Shown: piece after piece, positions 9,262 to 19,839 of the stretch
Layout of the letters: each line of letters starts with the position of its first letter
Numbering within the stretch: position 1 is the first letter of the stretch
Assembly (NCBI GenBank): GCA_016712175.1
Contig: JADJRQ010000003.1
Span: forward strand, 124,001 to 188,000
Reading direction: 5' to 3'
Source of the DNA: Solirubrobacterales bacterium
GTDB lineage: Bacteria; Actinomycetota; Thermoleophilia; Solirubrobacterales; 70-9
Length of the DNA stretch: 64,000 nt
Position numbers and translations under genes: made by a program
The notes under the pieces: generated by a model
Seen by the model: only the letters and a program-made list of their open reading frames with translations
Database searches by the model: none
Told to the model about the DNA's origin: nothing

Positions 9262-9525
9262 GTGAATAGCTCTCTGAAGGTCAGGGGCTACACGGTCGCA
9301 CAGTTTCCGAACGCCCCACTTGCCATCGCGATTCTCGCCGCAGTCGCCAGCCGATTCTTCGATGAAGGGTCAGTTGCTCACGGTCTGAGCCGCGCGGTCT
9401 TCTACGCCGCTCTCACAATCTGGGCGTACATGGAACTTGCCGATGGAGTCAACCTGTTTCGCCGCGTGCTCGGTGCGCTGGGAATCGCTTTCGTCCTGAT
9501 TTCGATCACCCGGGATCTTTCGTAG
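9262..9525 (+). CDS. Small two- or three-helix membrane protein
   Basis: This 87-aa protein starts at GTG. Hydrophobic segments lie at about residues 19-33, 43-58 and 67-83. It is of unknown family and follows the coiled-coil gene closely. It converges on the permease gene, whose stop begins 2 bp beyond. Confidence 0.65.
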   Translation: MNSSLKVRGYTVAQFPNAPLAIAILAAVASRFFDEGSVAHGLSRAVFYAALTIWAYMELADGVNLFRRVLGALGIAFVLISITRDLS

Positions 9526-9527
9526 GG

Positions 9528-10655
9528 CTACCCCGCCGGCTTTGCCAGAAGCGTTATCAACAGCATCAACAGGGCGAGAAAGCCAAAGCCGACCTTGGCA
9601 GGCACGCTGTCGCTGGAGCGCAGGGCAACGACGCACTGGATGCCGTAGTAGGCGGCGAACGCCCTCGAAGCAAGGGCGACGATCGCCAAGGTGGGGACCG
9701 TCCAGACCAGCACGATCGAGGCGACACCGATCACGAGGTATGCGGCGTGTTTGCCGAGTTGCTGTCCGACCAGAATGTGCAGATTCCCCTGGGCGGCAAC
9801 GGTGTCGGCAGTGGCAGCACTGAACTGGCTCAGCACTGCCGTGATCACGACAGGGATCGTGAACAGGGGCACGACCCGGGCAGTTATGTCGAGGAGGGTC
9901 TTGTCCGTTCCATCTGCGGTGCCGAGGCCCATCGCCGGAGTTGCGGCCAGTACGAATGCCACATAGATCACAGTCGACACAACCTGTGAGAGCCGGCAGG
10001 CCAGGATCCTGGTTTCCGGGTCATACTCGTCGGCCAGATAGCGCACTGTCTCAAAGCCCTGGACCGTGATCACGATGCCGCCCAGGATCAGGAGAATCTG
10101 GATGAGGCCCTTGTCGGGGATCGGGGGACTGCTGATACCGGACCCGATCACGGTTGTGAAGTCGGTTAGAAACAGCGCTCCGCCCAGCAGGGTCACGATG
10201 ACCAGGACCGCCGCCAGCGCCAGGCGCTCCATCAGGTCGAGGCCGGAGAATCCCCGGGCGATTCCGACCGTGGTAATCAGGCCAATCGCTGCGGAGGCCA
10301 GAAACTTCTCGGCAGAGTCCGAGCCGTTGAAGAAATCCATGACGTACTCGGACATGATCCGCAGGTAGAGCGCTACTGAAATCACGTAGGCGATCACGAT
10401 CACGAAGTCCCCGGTCGACTCCATTCTCCGGTCAAGCGCCGGCTGCTTCCCTTCCTTTTCCAAAGGTTCCACAATCGCGACGTTGTGGCGGATAGCGGTC
10501 CCGATAAACCAGGCCAAGACGCATACCGCGAGAACTCCCAGAATCGAAAGCGCACCAAGGGTCTGCTCGAGGACCGGCACGATGATCAGGAAGCCACTGC
10601 CGAATATCGACGCGAGCGGGGTGACCGTCGCCAGCATCACCTTCTTGGAGAACAT
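9528..10655 (-). CDS. APC-superfamily-like permease (unknown substrate)
   Basis: An integral membrane protein of about 375 aa with ten or so helices. The first helix holds TPLASIFGSGFLIIVP, resembling the unwound substrate-binding helix 1 of APC-superfamily transporters. The central ILGGIVITVQGFETVRYLADEY stretch resembles helix 6 of that fold. I chose the ATG at 10655; a TTG five codons upstream at 10670 is equally possible, and neither has a strong ribosome site. The substrate (amino acid, cation or other) cannot be told from the sequence. It stands alone between convergent and divergent neighbours. Confidence 0.7.
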   Translation of the reverse strand: MFSKKVMLATVTPLASIFGSGFLIIVPVLEQTLGALSILGVLAVCVLAWFIGTAIRHNVAIVEPLEKEGKQPALDRRMESTGDFVIVIAYVISVALYLRIMSEYVMDFFNGSDSAEKFLASAAIGLITTVGIARGFSGLDLMERLALAAVLVIVTLLGGALFLTDFTTVIGSGISSPPIPDKGLIQILLILGGIVITVQGFETVRYLADEYDPETRILACRLSQVVSTVIYVAFVLAATPAMGLGTADGTDKTLLDITARVVPLFTIPVVITAVLSQFSAATADTVAAQGNLHILVGQQLGKHAAYLVIGVASIVLVWTVPTLAIVALASRAFAAYYGIQCVVALRSSDSVPAKVGFGFLALLMLLITLLAKPAG

Positions 10656-10801
10656 CGATCTCAGTTGCAAGAGCGTCCTGTCTGCCGGTCAGTCGATGAC
10701 AGCGTCGAATGACTAATGCTGTGCCGCCTTCGAATCGGGCAACCGTATGTCTGGCACGACCACTAGCCCCGCGCCCGCCGGGGATCTGAACTGGTCAAGC
10801 C

Positions 10802-13137
10802 TCAGCGCACGCCTTTGCAGTTGGCTCGCCTTCTCTTGGGCGGGAAAGGCAGGTCGGCGATCGCCGCGGTCTCGATGTAGCGGTTCTCGAGCCTGCTGCC
10901 GGAGTCGGCGGCAAGCCGTTCGGATACCTTGCGGAGTTTCGTACGGGAGCCACGTCGCTTTACCCACCGGGTCAGCGCTATGAACTGGCGCTTCGGCCCG
11001 GCGTAGGCGCGAAACGACTTCCCGTCACCGCGGCGGACCCTGGCGTTGCCGACGTAGTTGCATTTCCGCCGCCCCTTGAGTCCACGCTGCGTGATTGCGG
11101 TCTGCCCGTCGAAGGCCAGGTCGCCGAGGTTGCCGACCATGTGGGGGGTGACGTTGTAGCGGAACTTGACCGCCTTGTCGACCGACGAACGCCAGGTCGA
11201 ACCCATCCATTCCAGCGGCTGCCACTGGCCTTGGCCACCCTGCGCGGCCCATGGTCCGGGGTTGGCTTCGTCCTGCATCACCAGGTTGGTGCCAAGGCGA
11301 TTCAGGCATGCCATGTAGGTCTTCGAGACATCGGCACAGGGGGTGATGTCTGGCGACGAGACCCTGAAGGGATATCCGTAAACGAAGGCGGGCAGACTGG
11401 TGGCGAACCCGATCTTCGCCTTGGTCTTCGGCAAGCGGTACGGGCGCAGGTTCGCGACCGCATCCGTTCCGGTTGACGGTCCGGGGGTCATCCCGAGAGA
11501 CTGCTCGATTGGCGTCAGCGGTACCTTGCGGTTCTGGGCCACGACGTTTCGCAGCGGGAGCGGGCCTTCACTGTTAACCGTTTTCGGGCCCCACATGAAG
11601 GCCTCGTTGTAGGCCTTCCCCGAAGTCGCGACGAAGACGCTCTTCGGACTCGGGAAGTCGGGGTCGTGGAAGCGGTTGATCTCGGCCGGGTCACGCGATT
11701 CCGTGAACGGAGCCTGGTTGCTCGATCCGAGGATGTAGACCTTGTAGCGGCGGGCCATGTCGGAGAAGACCTGCATCCAGCCGCGAGCCAGCGTGTCGGT
11801 GGCACCGACGAAGGGCATCGCCAGCGGGCTGACCCCCGGAAAGCGCGATCGATAGGCGGCCATCGGGTCGGTGTACGCGCTGCCGACCGCGAGCAGTCCG
11901 GAGAGAGCCCCGCACGGTGGCCCGGCAGTAGCGCAGCCGGGGATGGCTGTCGGGTTGTCAAACGCCTCGCGGGTCGCGGCACCACGAGAGCCCGTGCCCA
12001 TGGTCGCCAGGCCGACATCCTCGTTGAAGGCGACCACGTTCGGCCGGTTGCGGGAGCGGTTCGGGACGACCCAGCGCCGGATCATGCACTCAATCTTCTT
12101 CCGGAAGTCGCCGTAGGTCTTGACGTTCCGAATCTCCTGCTTATATTGCATCGCGAAGACTCGCGGCCCGCCACGGGCCCTCTTCCGGCGAAGCGTTGCC
12201 CTGGCCGGCTTGATCGTTCGGCGGGAAATCGTGGTGCGACATGAACGCTTCGAAGGAGCTGCCTTGATTCGCGGCGCGGGGCCGATTTCGTCACTGATCG
12301 CCTTTCGGCTCATCACCGGGTCGTTGGTGATCAGTGCGTCGACACCCAGCCGGGTCGCGGTGCGGACCTCATCGGCGGTGTCGATCGTGAAAGGCACAAC
12401 CCGCAGGCCGGCTTCATGCGCCCTCGAGATGTAATCCTGGTCGACCGGCCACTGCGGTGAGACCCATTGGTACCCGCCATCCGTCGCAATCGTGATGGCG
12501 GATTCATTGAGGAACTTCAAGGTGAGGATCGACATCTCGACGTCGGGCAGGGTCTTCTTCGCCTCGGCCAGGTTGGGCCCTAGAAAGCTCTGAAGGATCA
12601 CCTGGGAAGACGGGACGCGAGAGTCCTTGATCGTTTGCGCGACCGTGTCCGCGTAGGCGTAAGTCGGGTCGAAGTCCGGGTCGGTCGGCAGGTTCTTGAT
12701 CCGATGTTTGCCGTGACCCCGGACTTGCGGATCAGGACGAGGACCTGGCTGAGCGTCGGGATCAATGTCTTGGCGGGATCCTTGCTGGTCAGCGGCTTCG
12801 AGTTATCTTCGCTCCCGGTCACGTCGATCCGGCACTCAGCGAGCTCGGCGAGCGATTTGTCGGCAACCGGGCCACTACAGGTGGTCGTCCGGTCGAGCGT
12901 GCCGTCGTGGATCACTACGGGCACGTTGTCAGAAGTCAGTTTCACGTCAAGCTCGAGCACGAATCCGTGTTCCGCCGATGCCTCGAACGCGGCCATCGAG
13001 TTCTCCGGTGCACTCGGGGCGCCGTTCTCGAGGTCTCCGCCCCGGTGGGCGTGGATGTACGGCGAAGCGGCTGTGGGCGCCGCTCCGACGATCAGGAACG
13101 CAAGCATCGCGAAACCGGCCAACAAAGAATTTCTCAT
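10802..13137 (-). pseudogene. Secreted glycerophosphodiester phosphodiesterase fused to a large C-terminal nitrilase-like domain, one frameshift
   Basis: The first frame (from 13137, ATG with a GGGAGGGG ribosome site) gives a signal peptide, then the GDPD motif HAHRGGDLENGAPSAPENS and the metal-site segments LELDVKLTSD and VIHDGTLDRTT. Near 12700 the frame shifts by one base. The second frame resumes with IKNLPTDPDFDPT-type sequence and the end of the GDPD barrel (ADEVRTATRLGVDALITNDP), then about 430 further residues. That extension contains VVAFNEDVGLA, VYILGSSNQAPF and NEAFMWGP, which resemble the Glu and neighbouring strands of a carbon-nitrogen hydrolase. The GDPD part should cleave glycerophosphodiesters; the extension's role is unknown. 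A single missing base explains the break, so it may be a sequence error. Confidence 0.75.
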
Positions 13138-13327
13138 AACATCCCCTCCCAATCGTGGACGCGGCCACGATTCGACTCAATTCCAGTTTGAATTCCAGCC
13201 TCAGCGTATCGACGTCAAGGCCCCGGCGCGCCGAAAGCAGGTGGAAACTGACGAATCATGCTCAGATTGGACCAGGGTCAATCCATGTCCGTGGCCAGAT
13301 TTCGGCGTCAGTTCCGAGATCGAGGAC

Positions 13328-14050
13328 GATGCGACTGCTCCTTGACCTGATCGCGCCCAGCGCGGACGAAGCCAGGGTTCTCGGCCTCGACAGCCACCGC
13401 GACAGTTTGGAAATCCGTAGCCGGATCGGATACCTCCCTGGTGACTTCGCGCTCTACGGCCAACTGAACGGTGAAGCCTTGCTCGATCACCTCGCCGGTC
13501 TCCGTGGTGGCGGCAGTTGCGATTACGGCTGCGGCATCAGTTGCCGGCGAGGAGGAAGCGGGCATCCTCACGCTGGTGCTGGCCCATCCACTCACCAGGA
13601 CTCGCTTTCTGCTGGCGAGGGCTGCGGCGGTCGCGGTTGCTACCGCTGCGATGGGAGGTGCCGCATTCGCAGGTCCCGTGGGTGGAGTCGCGCTCGCCGG
13701 CGGCGGCATCAGCATCGGAGCACCTCGCCGCCGAGGCCGTGCACCTCGCGTTCCTCGGCTTCGTCTTCGGCGCAGTCTCACTCGCCGTTGGGGGCACCAC
13801 GGGGCGGCGCGGCATTGCGGTGGGCGGGGCGGCCGGTTTCGCAGTCCTGACCTTCCTCATCAACAGCTTCGCGCCACTGGTTCACGTGATCGCCTGGCTC
13901 CGGTACTTCTCTCCGTTCCACTACTACTCTGGCAGCGACCCCTTGACCAACGGATTCGATGTTGGAGATCTGTTCATCCTCGGAGCCACCGCAGTCGTAT
14001 TCACCGGACTGGCCGTGGCAGCGTTCAGGACAAGTGACCTCCGGGGCTGA
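13328..14050 (+). pseudogene. Remnant of an ABC-2 exporter: ATPase fragment joined to permease C-terminus
   Basis: The ATG at 13328 opens a fragment of an ABC ATPase (ARVLGLDSHRDSLEIRSRIG, then YLPGDFALYGQLNG and HLAGLRGG), which is the stretch after Walker A. Walker A itself, the signature motif and Walker B are missing. From about 13500, in other frames, the sequence reads as an ABC-2 permease: ILTLVLAHPLTRTRFLLAR, then a second-frame segment ending in PFHYYSGSDPLTNG and the last helix. Both genes have therefore lost large parts and changed frame at least twice. This is more than a single indel, so I call it genuine decay. Confidence 0.7.
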
Positions 14051-14140
14051 GTGACTCTTCGGGTGTCCGATTCTCACAATCGTTGATTGAGGTGGTCAAA
14101 ACTTTCCAGCCCGGTACGAAACGCAAACAGGAGGCCGACG

Positions 14141-14479
14141 ATGACGAAGGAATACTCGAGCATCTATTCCCACTTGAACGAGATGATAGGCAGGCTGGGT
14201 GAGGCGGCACCAGAGACGATGGCAGCCTTTGGCCAGCTTCATGGTGCCAGCGTCGAAGAGGGGGCGCTGGATACGAAAACGAAAGAATTGATCGCCCTGG
14301 CGATCGGTATCGCTGTGCACTGCGATGGCTGTATCGCCTTCCACGTGCATGATGCGCTGGAAGCGGGCGCAAGCCGCGATGAGATTGTCGAGACGATCAG
14401 CGTTGCGGTGATGATGGGCGGAGGACCATCGGTGGTCTACGGCTGTCAGGCGCTGGAGGCTGCTGACGATTTCGAATAG
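14141..14479 (+). CDS. Carboxymuconolactone decarboxylase / AhpD-like protein
   Basis: This 112-aa protein is the size of a single CMD domain. It has the AhpD-type redox motif HCDGCIAFHVHDA (Cys-x-x-Cys with following histidines), preceded by LDTKTKELIALAIGIA. Such proteins act as thiol peroxidase partners or alkylhydroperoxidases. The ATG at 14141 is chosen because AGGAGG lies seven bases upstream. It stands alone. Confidence 0.9.
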   Translation: MTKEYSSIYSHLNEMIGRLGEAAPETMAAFGQLHGASVEEGALDTKTKELIALAIGIAVHCDGCIAFHVHDALEAGASRDEIVETISVAVMMGGGPSVVYGCQALEAADDFE

Positions 14480-14558
14480 CCCCGATTCATTTCCGAACAT
14501 CCCCCAGCTCCTCTTTGATTTCTGATCAGGCACCAGGGGGCCAGTGCCGCCGACGAAG

Positions 14559-16304
14559 TTACTCCGAGGGCAGGCCGTAACTTGTCGCGAAGGAGTCACG
14601 CTTGCGGGTGCCATTGCTTCCGGTGACCACACGGTCGATCGTTATGTCGAAACCGCCCTCGCTGTTGTCGGAGCGGGATCGGGTTTCGGCCCGTACCCGG
14701 CGGCCGCCGTTTCCACCGTAGATGCTGACCGTGACCGCGGTGTCAGAGGCAGAAGATCGCACTACGACCGGGGCTTTCGTGTCGTTCGTCCAGAGCAGGT
14801 CGATCGAACCGAAGTTCAACGTCGATTCACGGCCGGCGGGGTAGCGATCGATGTAGAAGCTGTGGGGCGTATGAGTATCGATCTGAAGCCCGGCGAAGTA
14901 GGCAGCGTTGTAAGCAGTGGTTGAGAACTGGGAGACACCGCCGCCGACCGTGTCGATCAGCTTGTTGCCCTCGCCGATGGTGGGAGCGGGCACGTAGCCG
15001 TTCGCCCTGGTTCGTTCGCCGGCGACCGCGTTGAGGGAGAACTGTTCTCCGGGGCCGATCACGGTTCCGTCCACAGTCTTCGTCATCCGTTGAATGTTTC
15101 TCACCCGCGGTTCGCAGCAGCCGAAACTGGTGGTGAAAGTGCCGAGCAGTGACCTTCCGCGCTTCACCGCCGCCGTGGTCACTTCCGGCTCGACCAGCTC
15201 GGTCGGGAACCGCACCTGGTGATCGCCGTCCCGCACCGCCTTGATCATTGAAGCGACAGCCTCGTCTTGACGGATCTGGCGTCCTGTGCGGGCCAGCCTT
15301 ACGGTCGCAACGTCCGGCTTCGGGCGCCAACTGAGGTCGCCCTGCTCGCTCAGATTGACCGGTGGCAGGGGAGGCGTATTGATGCCGGCATCTCTGCTCT
15401 GCCTGTCGCGGCGTGCGGCGAGCCCCGCCACGAGCGGCTTGACCTTGCCTGGATCGGCTCCAAGCTGGATGCCGGCACCGGGCTTGCCGCCGGCTGATTC
15501 GATCGTGAGCACCCCGGCGAGTTGTCGCGGTGCGAAGCTTGCGTTGCCACCGGCGGTGCGAACCCGGAGCGGCCTGCGGAGGTAACGCTCGGCCTGGTCA
15601 GCGACGGTCTGGACTTCGGCAGGGCTCGGGGCCGGCTGTTGCCGAACGGGCAGATCCATCGACCGGCGGCCGTCCTGGAACGCATTGAGAAGACCCTCCC
15701 TGGCGGCACCACGCCGCACCCCAACGCCCGCCTTCGGCTGATCAAAAGTCACTTCCAGGGTCTCGCGATCGACAGACAGCGCTCCGACGAAGGGCTGACG
15801 GTCCAGCTTGTCCGCGATCCGGTCAACCGTTCTGGCCAGCCGCTTCGAGTCGACCGGATTGTATTCCGGTTCAAGCTCCCGCCCTCCGAAGATGACCAGG
15901 GGGCCTTTGAGGATCGAACCGATCCCGGAACGCCCGGCTGAATAGGCCCGGTCGGCGCTCTTTTCGGCGTCGATCACCAAGCCGGCCTGTGGTGCCCGCA
16001 CGGTGACGGTTCGCTGACCTTCCGTAAGTTCAACCTGTTGCGACCCGAGTTCGCCGATGAGTTCGGTCGCTTGTCCGCGGGTCTGACCCCCGACCTCGAT
16101 CCCGTTCACGCTGGTCCCGTCGAGAACCTCACCGGAGCTCAATGCCCGCAGCAGAAACCCGGAGAGAACCCAGATCAGTAGGACACAGCCGGCAGCGACG
16201 ACAGGAATTGTCCGCCGGGAGCCGCGGAAACGACGTGGCGACCTCGGCGGGCGCGAGAACCGCGACTGCCGTTCGAGGCGGCTGCGCTCGCGGTCGGCCT
16301 GCAT
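14559..16304 (-). CDS. VanW family protein with peptidoglycan-binding-like repeats
   Basis: The protein is 581 aa from the ATG at 16304 (GGAG ribosome site); an upstream ATG at 16397 would add 31 residues. A basic N-terminus (rich in Arg and Ser) is followed by one membrane helix at about residues 32-50. Two putative peptidoglycan-binding-4 repeats (about 60-170 and 215-300) lead to the VanW domain, with VIGPGEQFSLNAV, GGGVSQFSTTAYNAA and HSFYIDRYPAGRE. It should be anchored in the membrane and face the wall. The biochemical role of VanW proteins is not established. Confidence 0.9.
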   Translation of the reverse strand: MQADRERSRLERQSRFSRPPRSPRRFRGSRRTIPVVAAGCVLLIWVLSGFLLRALSSGEVLDGTSVNGIEVGGQTRGQATELIGELGSQQVELTEGQRTVTVRAPQAGLVIDAEKSADRAYSAGRSGIGSILKGPLVIFGGRELEPEYNPVDSKRLARTVDRIADKLDRQPFVGALSVDRETLEVTFDQPKAGVGVRRGAAREGLLNAFQDGRRSMDLPVRQQPAPSPAEVQTVADQAERYLRRPLRVRTAGGNASFAPRQLAGVLTIESAGGKPGAGIQLGADPGKVKPLVAGLAARRDRQSRDAGINTPPLPPVNLSEQGDLSWRPKPDVATVRLARTGRQIRQDEAVASMIKAVRDGDHQVRFPTELVEPEVTTAAVKRGRSLLGTFTTSFGCCEPRVRNIQRMTKTVDGTVIGPGEQFSLNAVAGERTRANGYVPAPTIGEGNKLIDTVGGGVSQFSTTAYNAAYFAGLQIDTHTPHSFYIDRYPAGRESTLNFGSIDLLWTNDTKAPVVVRSSASDTAVTVSIYGGNGGRRVRAETRSRSDNSEGGFDITIDRVVTGSNGTRKRDSFATSYGLPSE

Positions 16305-16438
16305 TTCACTCCGCTGTCGTTCGCTTCGTCCGATACTCCGAGTCTGACAAGCACCGGACATGGATGCGTGAAAGCGGACCTTGGCTCCCGGTATCATCGG
16401 CTCGTGAAGGATTCACGTAACAGGGATCCGGGTCCCCG

Positions 16439-18064
16439 TTGAGATACGTTCCGGCCGTTCTGGCTCTGGCGACTGCCACAGCAACGGCCGTACTCACCGT
16501 GCTTGTCTCGACATTGTGGCTGGTTGCGGCGATCCCGATGGGGGCGCTTGCGGCGCTGGGGGTATATGACTTCTTCCAGACTCGCCACTCGCTCCTCCGG
16601 AACTACCCGATCATCGGGCGCTTTCGCTACCTTTTCGAATCGATCCGGCCGGAACTCCAGCAGTACTTCGTGGAGCCCGATACGGAAGGAAAGCCGTATC
16701 CACGCACCGACCGCAGTGTGATCTATGAGCGGGCGAAGCTGGCGAACGAGGATGTCGCATTCGGCACGGAACTGGATGTCATGGCCGAGGGGTATGAATG
16801 GATGGCTCACTCGATCGCCGCCAAGGAGCCGCCGGACGGACCGCAGCCGCGTGTCACTGTGGGTGGCGACCAATGTTCCAAGCCCTACGAGATGGCGCTG
16901 CTGAACGTGTCGGCAATGAGCTTCGGTTCGCTCAGTTCAAGGGCGATTGAAGCGATGAATAGGGGCGCTACCCGCGGTGGATTCGCCCACGACACGGGGG
17001 AGGGAGGCATTTCCGACTACCACCTGAATGGGGGCGATCTGGTTTGGGAAATCGGCAGCGGCTACTTTGGCTGTCGCACGGATAATGGGCGGCTCGACGA
17101 AGCCGTGTTCAGGGACAAGGCTTCCCACGAGCAGGTCAAGTGCATCAGCGTCAAACTCTCCCAGGGAGCAAAACCGGGGCGGGGCGGAGTGATGCCGGCC
17201 CGAAAGGTGACCGCCGAGATCGCCGAGGTCCGTGAGGTGCCAGAAGGCGAGAAGTGCGTGTCGCCACCATCACACCCGGAGTTCGAAACCCCGGTGGGCC
17301 TGCTCGAGTTCGTGGCGAAGCTGCGCGAACTGTCAGGCGGCAAACCGACCGGATTCAAGCTCTGCTTCGGTTCGCGAATCGAACTCCTGGCAATCATCAA
17401 AGCGATGCTGAAGACCGAAATACGCCCCGACTTCATCATCGTTGATGGGGCCGAGGGCGGAACCGGAGCGGGTCCGTTCGAGTTCTCGGACCGCGTGGGC
17501 ATGCCGCTCCGTGATGGACTGCTCGCGGTTCAGAATGCGTTGGTCGGTGTGGGGATTCGCGAGCAGATCCGGGTCGGCGCGAGCGGCAAGGTTTCGACCG
17601 GCTTCCACATTGCCCGGCTGATGGCGCTGGGCGCCGACTACACCAATGCCGCCAGGGCGATGATGATGTCGATCGGCTGCATCCAGACCCAGGAATGCCA
17701 CCTGGACACGTGTCCGGTGGGTGTGGCCACGCAGGATCCGACGCGAATCCGGGCGCTGAACGTCGAACGGAGTGCCACCAGGTGCTTCAACTACCAGCGC
17801 GAGACCGTCAGGAGCCTGAGTAACATCGCCGCCGCGCACGGGCTCGACCATCCTGGCGAATTCACTCCTCAGCACATGATGCGCCGGATCAACGAGACCG
17901 ACGTGCGGTCGTTCGCAGAAATCTATGAATGGCTGGACAAGGGCGAACTGTTGGAAGGGGGGCCGGAATCCTGGGCGGCCCACTGGCAGGCAGCGGATCC
18001 TTCTCGATTCGTCAGCGAGGCTCCGAAGCCGAGCCGCACTGGCCATCTTTCGGTCGAGCTGTAG
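16439..18064 (+). CDS. FMN-binding glutamate-synthase-like protein with N-terminal membrane helices
   Basis: The 541-aa protein starts at TTG. Residues about 1-35 are hydrophobic, then come the FMN-binding barrel motifs of the GltB alpha subunit: MSFGSLSSRAIEAMNRGA, SVKLSQGAKPGRGG and VDGAEGGTGAGP. The C-x5-C-x4-C spacing in CIQTQECHLDTC matches the 3Fe-4S ligands of glutamate synthase. It lacks the amidotransferase domain of the full enzyme, so it belongs to the stand-alone FMN-binding branch whose reaction is uncertain. It is divergent from the VanW gene and convergent with the ELW-repeat gene. Confidence 0.9.
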   Translation: MRYVPAVLALATATATAVLTVLVSTLWLVAAIPMGALAALGVYDFFQTRHSLLRNYPIIGRFRYLFESIRPELQQYFVEPDTEGKPYPRTDRSVIYERAKLANEDVAFGTELDVMAEGYEWMAHSIAAKEPPDGPQPRVTVGGDQCSKPYEMALLNVSAMSFGSLSSRAIEAMNRGATRGGFAHDTGEGGISDYHLNGGDLVWEIGSGYFGCRTDNGRLDEAVFRDKASHEQVKCISVKLSQGAKPGRGGVMPARKVTAEIAEVREVPEGEKCVSPPSHPEFETPVGLLEFVAKLRELSGGKPTGFKLCFGSRIELLAIIKAMLKTEIRPDFIIVDGAEGGTGAGPFEFSDRVGMPLRDGLLAVQNALVGVGIREQIRVGASGKVSTGFHIARLMALGADYTNAARAMMMSIGCIQTQECHLDTCPVGVATQDPTRIRALNVERSATRCFNYQRETVRSLSNIAAAHGLDHPGEFTPQHMMRRINETDVRSFAEIYEWLDKGELLEGGPESWAAHWQAADPSRFVSEAPKPSRTGHLSVEL

Positions 18065-18066
18065 CT

Positions 18067-19794
18067 TCACGTTGCGCCTGGCCTTGGTGGTGTTGCCCGC
18101 GGCGTCGGTCGCCCGCACCGTGGCCTTGACCCTTGAAGGCTTCTTCCGGATCACCCGCTTGACCAGCCTTTTTGCTTTCCGGCTGAGCTTCAGCTTGAGC
18201 TTGACCGTCTTGCCGGTGGCCGCCTTCCGCGTCGCATTTTTCAACGTGATCGTCTTGGTGTTCTTGACCTTGCCGTTTCGCTTCAGGATCTTGATCTTGC
18301 CTTTGGCTTTCAGAACGCAGGACTCATTGAGGCAGGTTGCCTTGAGCACGATCGTTCGAGTGCTCTTCGCTTCTTTTTCCGCGGAGCCTGACTTTGGGGC
18401 CGTCTTGTCGACCGGCGGCCCGACGATCTCCGGAGCGGAGGTTAAGCTGCGGGTAGCAGGGCTGGCATCGGCATTGTTGAAAGGTGCCGGGTCGGCGACG
18501 GCTACCGAGAAGGTGTGCGGACCTCGGGCCAGGCCGGTGTAGGTCCGGGTTCCCGAGTTACACGCGGCAGGAGGACCGCCATCGATCGAGCAGCTGAACA
18601 CGGAGTCTGGCTCACTGGAGGAGAAAGTGAAAGCCACAGAATTGGTCTTGACTTCCTCTCCCGGCGCCGGTCCCGTATCGATGCTCGTCTCCGGAGCCGT
18701 TTCATCGATGTGGGCAGAATGAGTTCGACCCCGGTAGGGCCACCGTCGTCACCACGAAAATAGAGGTGTTCGCCCGAGGGTTTCAACGCATTGACCAGCG
18801 AGTCACCGGAAGGATCTATGTCGGTGAGCCGTTCCGTGCCGGAAGTGGTTCCGTCGGTTCGCCAGAGTTCCCTGCCGTGGATGCCGTCGTCAAAGGAGAA
18901 ATAGATGTTGCCGTGGAACGGAACGAAGCCGATCAATGTGTCAAAGGTGTCAATCACGAGTTCGGTGCCTGAAGTGGTGCCATCGGACCTGAAGATCTTT
19001 CTGAAGCCACCGTCCGCCCAGAAGAGTGTGCCGTTCAGCTCCATCAAGGACCAAATACCCCCAGTTGTGTTGTAGACCAGCTCGGTTCCGGGCCCGGTGC
19101 CGTCGGTCTTGCAGAGCCCGAAATCGGCGGCAATGTACAACTCTCCACCGAATACGAGGACCGGTCCTCCAAACTCGAGGCCGTCGGCGGAACCTGGCCG
19201 TAGGTCCTTTACGAACGTCGTTCCGGCTTCGGTTCCATCGCTTCGCCAAAGCTCCAGACCGGTCACGCCGGTGCCATCGTCTGCCCGGAAGAAGACATCG
19301 CCGTCGAATGCGGCGACACCGGCAACCCTGCTGCCGGCCGGGCCGGTGTTGATGTCCTTGATCATTCTGGTTCCGGCTGAGGGGCTGCTTACGAAGGGGG
19401 CGCCGTCAGATTTCCACAGCTCGGAGTTATTCAGTCCGTCCGAATTGGCGAGGAAATAGAGGGTTCCGTCTACGACCACCATGTTGTTCGGATCGCCTGA
19501 GTTGAAACCGGATGGATTTATGTCTTTTACCAAGACGGTGCCGGCTTCGGTTCCGTCTGTCCTCCACAGTTCAGCATCCAACGGGCCCTGCAGGGTGTTG
19601 AAGAAGGCCTCGCCGTTCATTTCAGTGAACTGGTTCGGGCTGCTGGAGTATTTGACGACCCCGTTGTCACCGGGAATGATGTCTTTGAGCAGGTAGGTGC
19701 CGGCTTCAGTTCCATCTGACCGCCACAGTTCGTTGCCGTGGACGTCCCCTTCGGCGACCCTATCAGTCGATTTCGACCGCCGAAGAGAACTCAC
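18067..19794 (-). pseudogene. ELW-repeat secreted protein, N-terminally truncated and frameshifted
   Basis: The main frame (from a GTG at 19794) contains many repeats of the type NELWRSDGTEAGT ... VKDI, spaced about 45-55 residues apart, as in beta-propeller-like surface proteins. No signal peptide precedes them; the sequence begins within a repeat, so the 5' end seems lost against the neighbouring SMR gene. Near 18710 a one-base shift moves into a frame reading DETAPETSIDTGPAPGEE, followed by a Big-like domain (SCSIDGGPPAACNSGTRTYT) and a Lys-rich tail. That frame has no stop before it runs into the opposite gene, so the exact 3' end is unclear. A full-length relative lies at 28811-30553. 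Confidence 0.65.
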
Positions 19795-19839
19795 CTGAAC
19801 TGATTGGAGGGTGAATCTTCCGGCTACCGCAGGTCGACC

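Noticed and set aside
17333..18066. Continuation of the ELW-repeat protein's C-terminal frame across the glutamate-synthase-like gene
   Set aside because: The reverse strand there is a well-conserved enzyme. The frame is open by chance after the basic tail, so I ended the feature at the border.
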